Shown here piece after piece: positions 1-8,329 of a DNA stretch of 43,700 nucleotides. The stretch lies in the NCBI GenBank assembly GCA_021735245.1, contig JAIPHJ010000013.1:1-43700 (forward strand), read 5' to 3'. The position numbers and the translations under genes were made by a program. The stretch is from Candidatus Bipolaricaulota bacterium (GTDB lineage: Bacteria; Bipolaricaulota; Bipolaricaulia; M55B111). A model generated the notes under the pieces. That model ran no database searches and was not told where the DNA came from. It saw nothing but the letters and a program-made list of their open reading frames with translations. Position 1 is the first letter of the stretch. Each line of letters starts with the position of its first letter.

Positions 1-155
1 CCCATCTCACACAGTCGGTTATGCCGTTTGCCGGCCAGGAAGAAGTTCGGCTAATGGTTCCAGAAGCCAATGCGGAGGAGGCACGGGGGATACTTGAGGA
101 TTTTTTCGATCTTCAGTCCGGAGAAGAATCCGACCACCAGAATGGAACTTCGTAG
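1..155 (+). CDS. C-terminal fragment of a small protein (DUF2007-like?)
   Basis: The frame beginning at base 3 is open from the window edge to a TAG at 153-155. It reads ...VRLMVPEANAEEARGILEDF followed by an acidic tail. The 'VPEANAEEARxILEDF' pattern resembles the end of DUF2007 (putative signal-transducing) proteins, in which a beta strand is followed by an 'EEAREIL' helix. Only about 50 residues are visible, so the family call is tentative. The downstream secreted-protein gene starts about 110 bases later on the same strand and could be co-transcribed. The start codon lies outside the window. Confidence 0.5.
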   Translation, partial: HLTQSVMPFAGQEEVRLMVPEANAEEARGILEDFFDLQSGEESDHQNGTS

Positions 156-263
156 AGAAAGCGACCGAAGAGAAAACCTTCCCGAAACTATCCGTGATTC
201 TCACCAATTAACCGCCTCAGTCGGCGGAGATCACCGATCTATTATCAACTGGAGGTGTCAGCG

Positions 264-785
264 ATGAAAAAGCTTGCCTATATATTGATAGCAGTTCTGG
301 CAAGTTCGCTCCTCGTCGCCGGGCTCGTCTCGGCTCAGGAAACCAAGATGAAGACCTACAAGAACGAAGAGTACGGGTTTAAAATCTCCTATCCAAAAGG
401 TTGGACTAAGACGGAGATGGACTATAAGGGAAGCGGGATACTGTCATTAAACGCCTATCCCGACCCTCATAACGTAAGTATAACCGCCTCCGAGTTAAAG
501 GAAGACCTTTCGGTGGAGGAATATGTCAGAGCATACGACCTCAGGCTGGATTCCTTGGTCAGATACCAGGACGTAGAGAAAAGAAAAACTGATATTTCCG
601 GCGTTACTGCCTACGTCAGGGTCGCCACTATGGCCAGATCCGGAGGCGGAACGAGAGGAAAGGATGTCTATCTGAAACAAGAAGATACCCTCTACACCCT
701 CTCCTTCAGTACTTCCGTCGATTCCTACGAGGGGGCGAAAAAGAAGTATTTCGACCCGATACTGGAGAGTTTCGAGTTAATTTGA
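264..785 (+). CDS. Secreted PsbP/MOG1-like domain protein
   Basis: A 173-residue protein. It starts with an n-region MKK and a hydrophobic stretch (about residues 5-22) ending in a VSA-Q cleavage-like site, so export through Sec is likely; there is no lipobox cysteine. The mature part contains 'YKNEEYGFKISYPKGWTK', the opening of PsbP-like/DUF1795-type domains found in many bacterial exported proteins of unknown role, and ends with 'FDPILESFELI', typical of the last strand and helix. ATG 264 is chosen because GGAGGT (251-256) sits 7 bases upstream; a GTG at 255 in the same frame overlaps that site. The function is unknown. Confidence 0.8.
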   Translation: MKKLAYILIAVLASSLLVAGLVSAQETKMKTYKNEEYGFKISYPKGWTKTEMDYKGSGILSLNAYPDPHNVSITASELKEDLSVEEYVRAYDLRLDSLVRYQDVEKRKTDISGVTAYVRVATMARSGGGTRGKDVYLKQEDTLYTLSFSTSVDSYEGAKKKYFDPILESFELI

Positions 786-865
786 TTTTGTTTCTTCCTT
801 CTTTAATTTTTAAAAACAGCTTGGAGTCAAAAGGAGGCATGTAAGCACTGAACAAACTTCTTTCG

Positions 866-1813
866 GTGAAAAAACTGGAGAAAAGGTACGGCAGGGGCGA
901 GGATTCCGTCCAAGCAGTAAACGGGATCAGTTTCGGCGCCGACACAGGAGAAATCGTCGGCTTACTCGGTCCCAACGGGGCGGGTAAGACAACCACGATC
1001 AAGTGCATCAGCTCGTTGATTACCCCGACTGCGGGAGAAGTCAGGATCGAGGGCCGGTCAATCCAAAACGACCCCGGTGAACCGCTAAAAAAGACCAGTG
1101 CCGTCCTGGAAGGCAACCGCAACGTGTACTGGCGGCTGACGCCGCGGGAAAACCTGGAGTTTTTCGCCACCCTTCAGGGAATCAACCTGGCGAGAAAACG
1201 GGACGATATAAGGAGGTTGTTGAGTTCCCTCCGGCTGGAGAAGAAAATAGAGACCCCCGCCAGAAAGCTATCCCGGGGGATGCAGCAAAAACTGGCTCTG
1301 GCTGCCGCCCTGGTCCGGGAACCCGAACTGCTGCTGCTGGACGAGCCCACGCTGGGTCTTGACATCCAGGCCTCTCGGGATATGGAGCACCGGGTCAAGG
1401 AACTCGCCGATGACGAGGACATCACTATCCTGCTTTCCAGCCACGACATGGACGTGGTAGAGGAAGTATGTGATTGTGTCATTGTCTTGCAGGAAGGAGA
1501 AATCGTCGTGGATGACCGGGTGGGGAACCTGATCGACCTCTTCCGGGCCGAAGGATACAGTTTGATAATCGAAGGAGCGCTAGACGAAACTGCTAAGAAC
1601 CACTTGAAAGGTAAGTTCGACCTGACAATCAATTCCGTTTCCCGGGATAACCGAACGGAATTGGAAGTCAGGCTTGCCGAACCGGAGCAGATATACCGAC
1701 TGCTCGAAATTGTTGAAGAAGGGGGCGCACAGGTTATCTCATTGGATAGGAAGACCCCGGACCTGGAAGAAGTATTCCTGAATATCGTGGAAGGAGGAGA
1801 AAATGAGAGGTAA
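866..1813 (+). CDS. ABC-2 type exporter, ATP-binding protein
   Basis: ATPase subunit of an ABC exporter. It shows Walker A GPNGAGKTT, a signature LSRGMQQKLALA, Walker B LLLLDEPTLGLD and an H-loop SSHD, followed by a C-terminal extension of about 90 residues seen in drug or antibiotic exporters. GTG 866 is the first conventional start but has no ribosome binding site. Six codons upstream is a CTG (848) placed 11 bases after AGGAGG (831-836), which would add MNKLLS and complete the usual first beta strand (LLSVKKLEKRYG). I infer that translation starts at CTG 848. The stop overlaps the start of the permease gene at 1803, so the two are co-translated. The exported substrate is unknown. Confidence 0.9.
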   Translation: MKKLEKRYGRGEDSVQAVNGISFGADTGEIVGLLGPNGAGKTTTIKCISSLITPTAGEVRIEGRSIQNDPGEPLKKTSAVLEGNRNVYWRLTPRENLEFFATLQGINLARKRDDIRRLLSSLRLEKKIETPARKLSRGMQQKLALAAALVREPELLLLDEPTLGLDIQASRDMEHRVKELADDEDITILLSSHDMDVVEEVCDCVIVLQEGEIVVDDRVGNLIDLFRAEGYSLIIEGALDETAKNHLKGKFDLTINSVSRDNRTELEVRLAEPEQIYRLLEIVEEGGAQVISLDRKTPDLEEVFLNIVEGGENER

Positions 1814-2578
1814 GCTCCTTTTATTCTGGGGCCTGCTGAAGAAGAATGGAATAGAGTTGAAAAGGTATTTTTTCAACTCCGTTTCCGGTCTGGCGACGAT
1901 CTACCTGATATTCCTGCTTATATTCTTTGGCTTCAAAGGGTGGTATCCGGACCAAACCTCGGAAACACCATAGATGGGATAGTCGTCGGATTCTTTCTCT
2001 GGAACTTTACGCTTGAAGTTTATTCTGAGTTGTCCAATTCGCTGATCAGGGAAGCTCAGTGGGGTACACTTGAACAGCTCTACATGTCGCCGGAAGGTTT
2101 CGGTTGGATTAGCTTCTTTCAGGTGCTGTCCTCTTTTTCCTTCTTTTTCCTTGCGAATATTGGCTTCCTTTACCTGATGATGTTAACTACCGGCAGGTTT
2201 CTCCACCTGAGGCTGGGTAGTACCCTACCGATTTTGGTCCTGGTTCTTTTGGGCGTCGCCGGTATTGGTTACTTTCTCGGAGGGCTGACTCTGGTATTTA
2301 AGCGCGTCGAGTCCTTCCTTCAGATCGTTCAGTTCGTAATCCTGGCCCTTGTCATGTTTCCCCTCGAAAGCTTTCCCTTGATAAAATACTTCCCGCTGGC
2401 TTACGGAGCGGACCTTTTGCGGGAGGTAATGATCAACGGGAAGACGTTAAGTCAGTTTCCACCATCGGATCTTGCCTTTCTTGTTTTGAATTCAGTATTC
2501 TTCTTTGCGATCGGCTTCGGAGCTTTTAAGTATTTCGAGGGTGTGGCGAAAAGAAAAGGGTTGCTCGGTCATTATTAA
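1803..2578 (+). pseudogene. ABC-2 type exporter permease, frameshifted
   Basis: Membrane partner of the preceding ATPase. ATG 1803 follows GGAGGAGAAA and reads MRGKLLLFWGLLKK... through a first membrane segment to FFGFKG, then would stop at TAG 1971-1973. A second frame continues the family pattern from about 1940 (VVSGPNLGNTIDGIVVGFFLWNF...) to the stop at 2578, with about five more membrane segments. Restoring one G to the GGG at 1938-1940 gives one uninterrupted protein of about 258 residues, the normal size for ABC-2 permeases. So this is a one-base deletion (real or an assembly error). C AAA GGG in frame is not a canonical -1 slippery heptamer. Confidence 0.75.
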
Positions 2579-2931
2579 CAATTCACCACTAATGTTAAAT
2601 GCTCCCCAATATTTAATATATGTCGGATAGAACATAAAAGGGGCCTTCTACACCTATGCCGCTTGCCTTCATCGCTAGTTTTTTAAATATCAACTTTCCT
2701 TTTCCAACAATTTCATAAGCCCTAAAAAGTGGCGCCTGGGATGTACTTTCACCCTTCTCAGAGCATAAAAAAACAATGAATCTGGATTACTAATATTTTT
2801 TGTGGCAAAGCCACCAGCCGTAGCACTCGGTTTCGCCTCTTTCTTCCTGTTTTCTCTGCTTTTCGATAAACTTTTCCGTACCGGCCGAGGGTAATAAAAT
2901 GTCTTTACCTGCCAGTTAGTTGTCCGGCTAG
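2579..2931. other. Noncoding gap with a degraded repeat copy
   Basis: No convincing gene. The part 2633-2672 (ACATAAAAGGGGCCTTCTAC...) resembles the middle of the repeat copies near 25045 and 43130 (TTATAAAGGGG..TTCTAC), so I read it as a degraded copy of the GC-hairpin repeat family. The rest is AT-rich, with short hairpins such as GGCAAAGCC near 2803. It lies between the end of the exporter operon and the convergent methyltransferase gene; no clear terminator was seen. Confidence 0.35.
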
Positions 2932-3420
2932 TTAAGTCAATTTGGATACCAGAAAAAACTGCCTTTCCAGGTCCTGAGAATCCGCGACTTTGAACCCGGC
3001 CTCCGTCAATAAATTACTTATGTATTCCAGGGAGTAGTAGCTTTCCGGCCGACCAGTTGAAGCACCTTCTTTCCAGTCAGCGAGGATCATCACACCTGAC
3101 TCCTCAAGTTGGTTCGGAACGCTTTTGAAGAATTCGTAGACGTCACCGAAGTGGTGCAGGCTATTTATGCTGTAAACGAGGTCGAATTTTTCTTCCAGCT
3201 CACCGACACTTTCGGCTTTTAGAATCGTGCAGTTCGTCTCAATACCTTCTATCTCCGCAGGTGAGGGGTCAATCCCGACGCCACTGATATCATGATGGTT
3301 TGCTATCTGATCGAGGAAAGATCCATCACCACAGCCGACGTCAAGGATCCTGAATTCGGGTTTTATAAGGTTTTCTAGCTTTTCGTAAACTTTTTCGTGT
3401 CCTTCCGATTTAAAATCCAT
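2932..3420 (-). CDS. Class I SAM-dependent methyltransferase
   Basis: A 162-residue small methyltransferase. Motif I is ILDVGCGDGSFLDQI (SAM-binding glycine loop), with an acidic residue after strand 2 (GVGIDPSP), motif IV FDLVYSINSLHHF and a post-motif region 'LEESGVMILADW'. The class (methyltransferase type 11/25) covers many substrates, so the target cannot be read from the sequence. ATG 3420 is chosen because GAGGTGATC lies just upstream in the leader; an upstream in-frame start at 3465 would add residues beyond that site. Its 5' flank is a GC-hairpin repeat (3469-3598). Confidence 0.85.
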   Translation of the reverse strand: MDFKSEGHEKVYEKLENLIKPEFRILDVGCGDGSFLDQIANHHDISGVGIDPSPAEIEGIETNCTILKAESVGELEEKFDLVYSINSLHHFGDVYEFFKSVPNQLEESGVMILADWKEGASTGRPESYYSLEYISNLLTEAGFKVADSQDLERQFFLVSKLT

Positions 3421-3468
3421 CCTGATCACCTCTCTCTTTGTAGTACACAAACTACTTGCCACCAAAAC

Positions 3469-3598
3469 TTGCCGAGGAAGCCCCAGGGCACCCCCCGGGG
3501 AGGACCGACTGCTGGGTCCTGGTTTGTAAAAGACCGAAAAACCACTTAAAGTTTATTTTCACCAAACCCCGTCCCCTGGGGCGGGGTTCTTGACTTCT
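3469..3598 (+). repeat. GC-hairpin intergenic repeat, copy 1
   Basis: The fullest copy of a dispersed repeat. It contains three modules: a hairpin CCCCAGGGCACCCCCCGGGG; GGTCCTGGTTTGTAAAAGACC (hairpin with a loop in the middle); and AACCCCGTCCCCTGGGGCGG followed by GGTTCTTGACTT, a strong GC stem. The same modules recur near 5888, 8284, 12786, 18465, 24939 and 43083. There is no T-run after the last stem, so it is not a standard terminator. The rest of the gap to 3812 holds no gene that I can support. Confidence 0.7.
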
Positions 3599-3812
3599 AT
3601 TCTAGGAAAAAGTTGAAAGTAACTAAATTAGACATTGACCCGCCGGAATAACTGAAATCGATTCTTTTGAGTTTTCAGCACATTCTGTGAATGATGGGAT
3701 ATTATGGAGAAGAAAATAAAGGTCCACGCAGGATAACCGGCGATAGATGGTTCTATTTACAGTTGCGTAACCGTTCCTTTTCCGTAAAAGTATATACAGC
3801 GGGGGTGAAAGT

Positions 3813-4661
3813 TTGAAAAAATACATAGTCATAACTTTCTGGGTTGTAATTGCCCTGGTGCTGACAGTATCGCTGGCCGGTGTCGGTCAAGAAGATTTTT
3901 CTGCCGATCTTATAATCGGAGAGCTTGAAAGAGCCGAAAAGCTGATTGACGCAGGAAAAATTTCCCAGGCTCTGGATTCTTTGCTGGGTGTTAGATCGAT
4001 ACTCGATAGCAATATAAGAGAGCTGAGCGATGCGGCTGGCAAAGAGACTGCCCTGGAGCTTTCCGGAGCTGGGATGGAGATTGGGTTTGTAAACACTAAA
4101 GAGGCCTTTACCGTCTTCACAAAGGCCGTGGAAGAGGAAAGAAAGAGCGCCCAGCAAAAGTCGGAGGAACTGGTCTCCCTGAGGGAGGACGTTCTTAAAG
4201 GTAAAATATCTGAAGGCGAGTACAAGAGACAGAGAGATGTACTTCAAGCGGAAAGGCTAAAAGCCCAGCTGGAGATAGATATAGCCATGCTGGACAGAAT
4301 GCTTAAAGCGGAAGGATTTAAATCCGTTTCGGGCAGGCTGTTTGATCTAAAAGAGCAGGTAAAACCCATAATGGACGAACTCGAAAAGGTATTGAATAAC
4401 ATTAGAGAAGGTTCGGCCGTTCCTGAGGAGGTTTCACAGACGCTTTCGCAAATTCGCAGCCAGTACGAGCAGCTTGATAATCTATTGACTAAGCTAATCG
4501 AGGGCAAAATATTTCAGATTACCAACGTGAAGGCAAAAGAGGAAGGTTACGATCTCGTCCTCCGACAGGAAAACGTCGTCCTGTACAGCAATAGTGACAG
4601 AGTAGATAATCTGACGGAAATGACAAAGGAAGCACTCAGGAAGGAAATAGCCAGCGAATGA
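3813..4661 (+). CDS. Secreted coiled-coil protein, unknown function
   Basis: A 282-residue protein starting at TTG 3813 behind GGGGGTGAAAG. Residues 1-23 form a signal peptide (KKYIVITFWVVIALVLTVSL). The mature protein is almost entirely helical and charged: two long heptad-rich stretches at about 30-80 and 90-240, including ERAEKLIDAGKISQALDSLL, which resembles a TPR-like helix pair, and EEERKSAQQKSEELVSLRED. The C-terminal 40 residues look like a small beta domain. I do not recognise a family. It is probably periplasmic or extracellular. It stands alone, with 175 bases to the next gene. Confidence 0.75.
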   Translation: MKKYIVITFWVVIALVLTVSLAGVGQEDFSADLIIGELERAEKLIDAGKISQALDSLLGVRSILDSNIRELSDAAGKETALELSGAGMEIGFVNTKEAFTVFTKAVEEERKSAQQKSEELVSLREDVLKGKISEGEYKRQRDVLQAERLKAQLEIDIAMLDRMLKAEGFKSVSGRLFDLKEQVKPIMDELEKVLNNIREGSAVPEEVSQTLSQIRSQYEQLDNLLTKLIEGKIFQITNVKAKEEGYDLVLRQENVVLYSNSDRVDNLTEMTKEALRKEIASE

Positions 4662-4836
4662 TCGATTAATTACCTGAACCCCGAACTTGTCTGGAATTTC
4701 CTGTGAGAGATTTCACTGAGTTACCTCGAACAGTGACTCATAAAACATGACCCAATCAGTGGGAAAATATCGCAGTCGAAGATACTTGAATCCCAATTTG
4801 CTTGCTTCACGGTTAATGGAGTAAAATCGTTTCGGT

Positions 4837-5874
4837 ATGAGCAACATTTCTGTTCCGGAGCCTAAGTCAGTCGGTCTGATACTCAGTTATAGGTGTACGG
4901 CAGAGTGTACTCATTGTATGTTTGCCTGTGGTCCCGAATGGGAGGAGGACTTGATCTCTTATGAGCGCCTGGAAGGGACCCTTGCGGAACTATCGAAATA
5001 TATCGTCCCCGGCCCAAACGGTCCGGATTCAATCGGGTTAAATCACGGCCTCCATTTAACAGGCGGCGAACCTTTCCTCCACTACGACAAACTACTGGAG
5101 GCAACAAAGCTCGCCGACGATATCGGGATTCCTTCTATCTTCGTGGAGACGAATTCGTTCTGGTGTGGTGACGAGGAGACGACCGTAGCCAAATTGCAAG
5201 AGCTTCGGCGAGCAGGGTTAAATGGGATCATGATTTCGGTCAACCCGTTCTATCTCGAATACGTGCCATTCGAGAACACCAGGCGGGCCGTCAATGCCGG
5301 CCGAGAGATATTCGGCCAGGACGCGATAGTTTATCAGTCGGAATACCTGCGAGAGTTCGAGCGAATGGGGGTAGAGGGGACGCTTGACCTGAATGACTAT
5401 ATCGATCGGCAGGGCGGGGACCTTGAAAGAAACGTCGAATTCTTCCTTTCGGGCAGGGCCCCGTACGTGGTTCCCGAATACGATATTTCCGGACTAACTG
5501 CCCGTTCTCCGGAGTGGTGGTTTGATCGGCCGTGCAGGCCCCCTTTCCTAAGGGAATGGCACAATCACGTGGACAACTACGGCAACTACATTCCCGGCTA
5601 TTGTGGAGGCCTGACTTTCGGAAGGATCGAAAATATGGACGGTATGCTCTCTGAGGGAATCGATCGAGACGACTTCCCGATACTTTCGCTGCTGGTTGAG
5701 GATGATTTTGACGGGCTATATGATTTATCCCGCGAATACGGTTATAGGGAAGCGGTTCCAGGCTATTACTCCAAATGCCACCTCTGTCTGGACCTGAGGC
5801 GGCATCTTTACGATCGGGGGAATTTTGCCGAACTGAAACCGGACGAATTCTATCGGCAGTTGCCGGACGGTTGA
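4837..5874 (+). CDS. Radical SAM protein with C-terminal cysteine cluster
   Basis: A 345-residue radical SAM enzyme. The cluster motif C20-x3-C24-x2-C27 (RCTAECTHC) binds the [4Fe-4S] that cleaves SAM, and LHLTGGEPF (about 74-82) is the SAM amino-group contact. The C-terminal third has further cysteines (CRPPF, YCGGL, SKCHLC), suggesting an auxiliary Fe-S cluster as in SPASM/twitch enzymes, though the spacing is not a textbook SPASM. Substrate unknown; no precursor-peptide gene is visible beside it. The start ATG has only a weak upstream GGAG. It appears monocistronic, followed by repeat sequence. Confidence 0.85.
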   Translation: MSNISVPEPKSVGLILSYRCTAECTHCMFACGPEWEEDLISYERLEGTLAELSKYIVPGPNGPDSIGLNHGLHLTGGEPFLHYDKLLEATKLADDIGIPSIFVETNSFWCGDEETTVAKLQELRRAGLNGIMISVNPFYLEYVPFENTRRAVNAGREIFGQDAIVYQSEYLREFERMGVEGTLDLNDYIDRQGGDLERNVEFFLSGRAPYVVPEYDISGLTARSPEWWFDRPCRPPFLREWHNHVDNYGNYIPGYCGGLTFGRIENMDGMLSEGIDRDDFPILSLLVEDDFDGLYDLSREYGYREAVPGYYSKCHLCLDLRRHLYDRGNFAELKPDEFYRQLPDG

Positions 5875-5887
5875 TAAATTAACCAAA

Positions 5888-5930
5888 GCTAGCTGAGAAA
5901 CTCGGGCACCCCCTGGAACGTCGGTGTTAT
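5888..5930 (+). repeat. Partial copy of the GC-hairpin repeat
   Basis: AGCTAGCTGAGAAACTCGGG then CACCCCCTGG matches the first module of the copies at 12786 and 24939 (CTAGCTGAGAA..CCCC..GGGG), but the later modules are missing. The surrounding gap 5875-6254 holds otherwise only AT-rich sequence and a possible 37-codon reading frame on the minus strand. Confidence 0.5.
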
Positions 5931-6123
5931 TAATTTCAGTAAGTTCTTAACGGATACGGGCCAGTCTGGCTACGGGGAATAAGGTATGGCGGAACTGAAC
6001 TTAACGACGACTTTCTATAATTTCAATTTCAGTTTCTTAAATATGATAGGACCTTTGTTGGCATACAGTCTGGTTTTTAAATAGTGAAGTTAGATTTTTT
6101 CTCTACCCTCTATGGTGGTCCTT

Positions 6124-6237
6124 TTACCGGAAAAGGTCCTTCCTATAGACATCGTCGAATCCGAACTCAGTGTAAATTTTTCTCAATTCCATAAAACGTT
6201 TGGCTCCTCCGGGTACCGGATTGCTCCAACCCGTCAT
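6124..6237 (-). CDS. Possible 37-residue small protein downstream of pckA
   Basis: A short open frame on the same strand as pckA, starting 17 bases after its stop, reads MTGWSNPVPGGAKRFMELRK, then IYTEFGFDDVYRKDLFR. The composition looks like a real folded peptide, not a shadow, and the frame is not opposite another gene. A GAGGA lies about 14 bases upstream of the ATG, which is far. It may be a small protein co-transcribed with pckA or the remnant of a longer gene. I recognise no family. Confidence 0.3.
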   Translation of the reverse strand: MTGWSNPVPGGAKRFMELRKIYTEFGFDDVYRKDLFR

Positions 6238-6254
6238 TGTAGAAGATAGGGTCC

Positions 6255-7898
6255 TCACTTTCCGGGGCATTCTTTGATGACTTCTTTTTTAATGTCCTTA
6301 TTCCCGTAGGTCTCGTCAAAATAATCGGAGAACTGCTGAGCCAGTTGTTTCGCTCGATTATCGTAAGCCTCAGGATCGTTCCAGGTGTCTTTTGGGTTTA
6401 GTACCTCGTTCGGGACATTCGGACAACTAATTGGGTACTTTAAATGAAGTGTCTCTATTTCATTGTATTTTTTGCCCCGAAGAGTACCGGCTAAAGCAGC
6501 GTGTACCATAGCCCGGGTATACTCAAGGTCAATTCTTTTGCCCTCGCCATAGGGACCGCCGGTCCAACCGGTATTAACCAGATAGACATCCGTTCCGTGC
6601 TTCTCCATTTTCTTCCCCAGCATTTCTGAGTAGATATCGGGGTTTCTCGGCATAAAGGGTTCGCCAAAAAAACGGGAGAAAACTGCCTGTGGTTCACTTA
6701 TACCCGTTTCGGTGCCGGGTATCTTGCTCGTGTAACCCATTAGAAACCAGAGCATTGCCTGGTTGGGGTTCAGTCTAGAAATTGGAGGCAGGACTCCGTA
6801 CGCGTCTGCGGTCAAGAACAAAATGGTTTTCGGATGACCCGAAACCGAGGAAGTCTTGGTATTGGTTAAGTATTTCAGCGGATACGAACCTCTTGAGTTT
6901 GGAGTCAACCTATCGTCGTGGAAATCAAATTCGCCGTTGGGATACATAAAGGCGTTTTCCACTATTGTCCCGTGATTTAAATAATCGTCCTCGTGCATAA
7001 CCGCGTTCCAGATCTCAGGCTCCTCTTCCTCCTCCAGGTCAATAAGCTTGGCGTAACAACCATTTTCGAAATTTGCAATTCCGCTATCGCCCCAGCCGTG
7101 CTCGTCGTCACCCAAAAGGGCCCGATCCGGGTCCGCGGAAAGGGTCGTCTTTCCCGTACCGGACAGGCCCAGAAGCAGAGCCGAATCTCCGTTTTCCCCC
7201 TCGGTTGCCGAACAGTGTAACGGCAGAATATCCTCCCCGGGTAAGAGGTAGTTCATGACCGTGAACATCAGTTTTTTCACTGTTCCCAGGTAAGCCGAAC
7301 CTACTACGACCCCCAGCTTCCTGTCAAAGTCCATTGCCACTATCATGTTACTCGTTCTTCCACTGGGCAGTTTTCGCAGTCTTCCCTCGTATTTTTTGCT
7401 TTCAAGTTTGTCGTACGGCAGGACGACCAGGTCGAACCTTTCTCCAGAGAATATGCTCTTATCGATTGACTCAGGCGCAGGTCTAAACATATTATAGGTA
7501 AATAGAGCAGTTAAAGCCCTATCTGTTACCGTCCTGGTTGGCAGGGTAAACGAGGGATCGGCTCCGATTACCCTGTTTGTTTGATATATTTTTTCCTTTT
7601 CTTTCAGCAAATCTAGTCCGTCGTTAAACGCCATATCGAACGTTTCCTCTTCGATGGGAATGTTATTGGATGAATTCCAATCTATTTGTTTCCGGCTGGA
7701 CTCCCTTTTGACGATAACGGTATCCTTGGGAGTTCTGGCCGTCGATTCTGGCGGGCTCCAGGTTGACAAGGCACCGTTCTTGCTTACAAATGCCTCCCCG
7801 CTGTCTACTGTCTGGCGAATAAGAGATTTCCGAGGAGGATTGTCGTTAACACTTCCGTGATTCTTCAGAACATTTGCCAATTTCCCCCTTAGGCTCAT
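6255..7898 (-). CDS. pckA: Phosphoenolpyruvate carboxykinase (ATP)
   Basis: A 547-residue ATP-dependent PEP carboxykinase that interconverts oxaloacetate + ATP and PEP + CO2 + ADP in gluconeogenesis or, in fermenters, in the carboxylating direction. Visible signatures are kinase-1a GLSGTGKTTLS (about residue 245), kinase-2 LLGDDEHGW, RGSYPLKYL, the 'TSKIPGTETG' loop and NTGWTGGPYGEGKRI near the C-terminus, all diagnostic of the ATP type. ATG 7898 follows AAAGGAGGGTG; an in-frame ATG 51 bases upstream precedes that site and is rejected. The N-terminus is extended by about 20 residues compared with short homologues. The leader contains a copy of a 150-bp repeat (7925-8074). Confidence 0.97.
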   Translation of the reverse strand: MSLRGKLANVLKNHGSVNDNPPRKSLIRQTVDSGEAFVSKNGALSTWSPPESTARTPKDTVIVKRESSRKQIDWNSSNNIPIEEETFDMAFNDGLDLLKEKEKIYQTNRVIGADPSFTLPTRTVTDRALTALFTYNMFRPAPESIDKSIFSGERFDLVVLPYDKLESKKYEGRLRKLPSGRTSNMIVAMDFDRKLGVVVGSAYLGTVKKLMFTVMNYLLPGEDILPLHCSATEGENGDSALLLGLSGTGKTTLSADPDRALLGDDEHGWGDSGIANFENGCYAKLIDLEEEEEPEIWNAVMHEDDYLNHGTIVENAFMYPNGEFDFHDDRLTPNSRGSYPLKYLTNTKTSSVSGHPKTILFLTADAYGVLPPISRLNPNQAMLWFLMGYTSKIPGTETGISEPQAVFSRFFGEPFMPRNPDIYSEMLGKKMEKHGTDVYLVNTGWTGGPYGEGKRIDLEYTRAMVHAALAGTLRGKKYNEIETLHLKYPISCPNVPNEVLNPKDTWNDPEAYDNRAKQLAQQFSDYFDETYGNKDIKKEVIKECPGK

Positions 7899-7924
7899 AA
7901 CACCCTCCTTTTGCGGAATCAAAT

Positions 7925-8074
7925 TAAAGAAATCGCTTGAATCTCGCAATCCCCGACCGAAGGGCGGGGCATTACTTCCGATTCATGGTTTTACCCCGGT
8001 TTCTATTTTTTAAAAGCTTTCGTATTCATCCCCGGCCAAAGGCCGGGGTATTATGCGGGATTTTGATAAATCCT
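7925..8074 (-). repeat. 150-bp dispersed repeat, family B, copy 1
   Basis: Read on the minus strand this stretch aligns almost end to end with 19658-19810 on the plus strand: both begin GGATTTATCAAAATCCC and share GCCGGGGATGAAT, AAAGCTT, AAAACCAT, AATCGGA.GTAATG, CGCCCTTCG and GATTCAAGCGA. It holds two GC hairpins (CCCCGGCCTTTGGCCGGGG and CCCCGCCCTTCGGTCGGGG). It ends directly upstream of the pckA ribosome binding site, so in this orientation it would form the pckA mRNA leader. Confidence 0.8.
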
Positions 8075-8283
8075 ACGTCAAGCTGTAGCTAATTTTTTAA
8101 TCCCCTCCGGGAGGTGGTGATAAAACTAGGTTCTCCTCTTCGGCTTTACGAGTACTATCTGAGATCTCCTCGGGCCGACCCCCTGGGTTGAATCAGCTTG
8201 TAGCTACCAATATGAGGTGCCCGGCAGTCAATTAGCCCTGCGCGGTTGAACTTGCTAAAAACACAAAACCAGTTCCGAATTTA

Positions 8284-8324
8284 CTGCTGAGTGTTCGGTC
8301 CTGGTTTGTAAAAGACCGAAGGAG
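8284..8324 (+). repeat. Partial GC-hairpin repeat (GGTCCTGGTTTGTAAAAGACC module)
   Basis: TTCGGTCCTGGTTTGTAAAA followed by GACCGAA is the central module of the copies at 3469 and 18465 and forms a 7-bp stem TTCGGTC/GACCGAA. It lies 3' of the glutamate-type importer operon (minus strand), where it could act as a 3'-end hairpin, but there is no T-run. Upstream, 8090-8190 shows further fragments of the same family (CCCCTCCGGGAGG; CTGAGATCTCCTCGGGCCG). Confidence 0.55.
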
Positions 8325-8329
8325 AGACG

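Noticed and set aside
70-267. Frames on both strands near the left edge (19-207 minus, 70-267 plus)
   Set aside because: They are shadows of the real C-terminal fragment ending at 155 and the leader of the secreted protein.
1935-1942. AAAGGGT as a programmed -1 frameshift site
   Set aside because: In the reading frame the codons are C AAA GGG, which does not fit X XXY YYZ, so re-pairing after slippage would fail.
3569-3598. GC stems of the repeat family as Rho-independent terminators
   Set aside because: The stems are followed by TTGACT-type sequence, not a T-run, and occur in orientations unrelated to gene ends.
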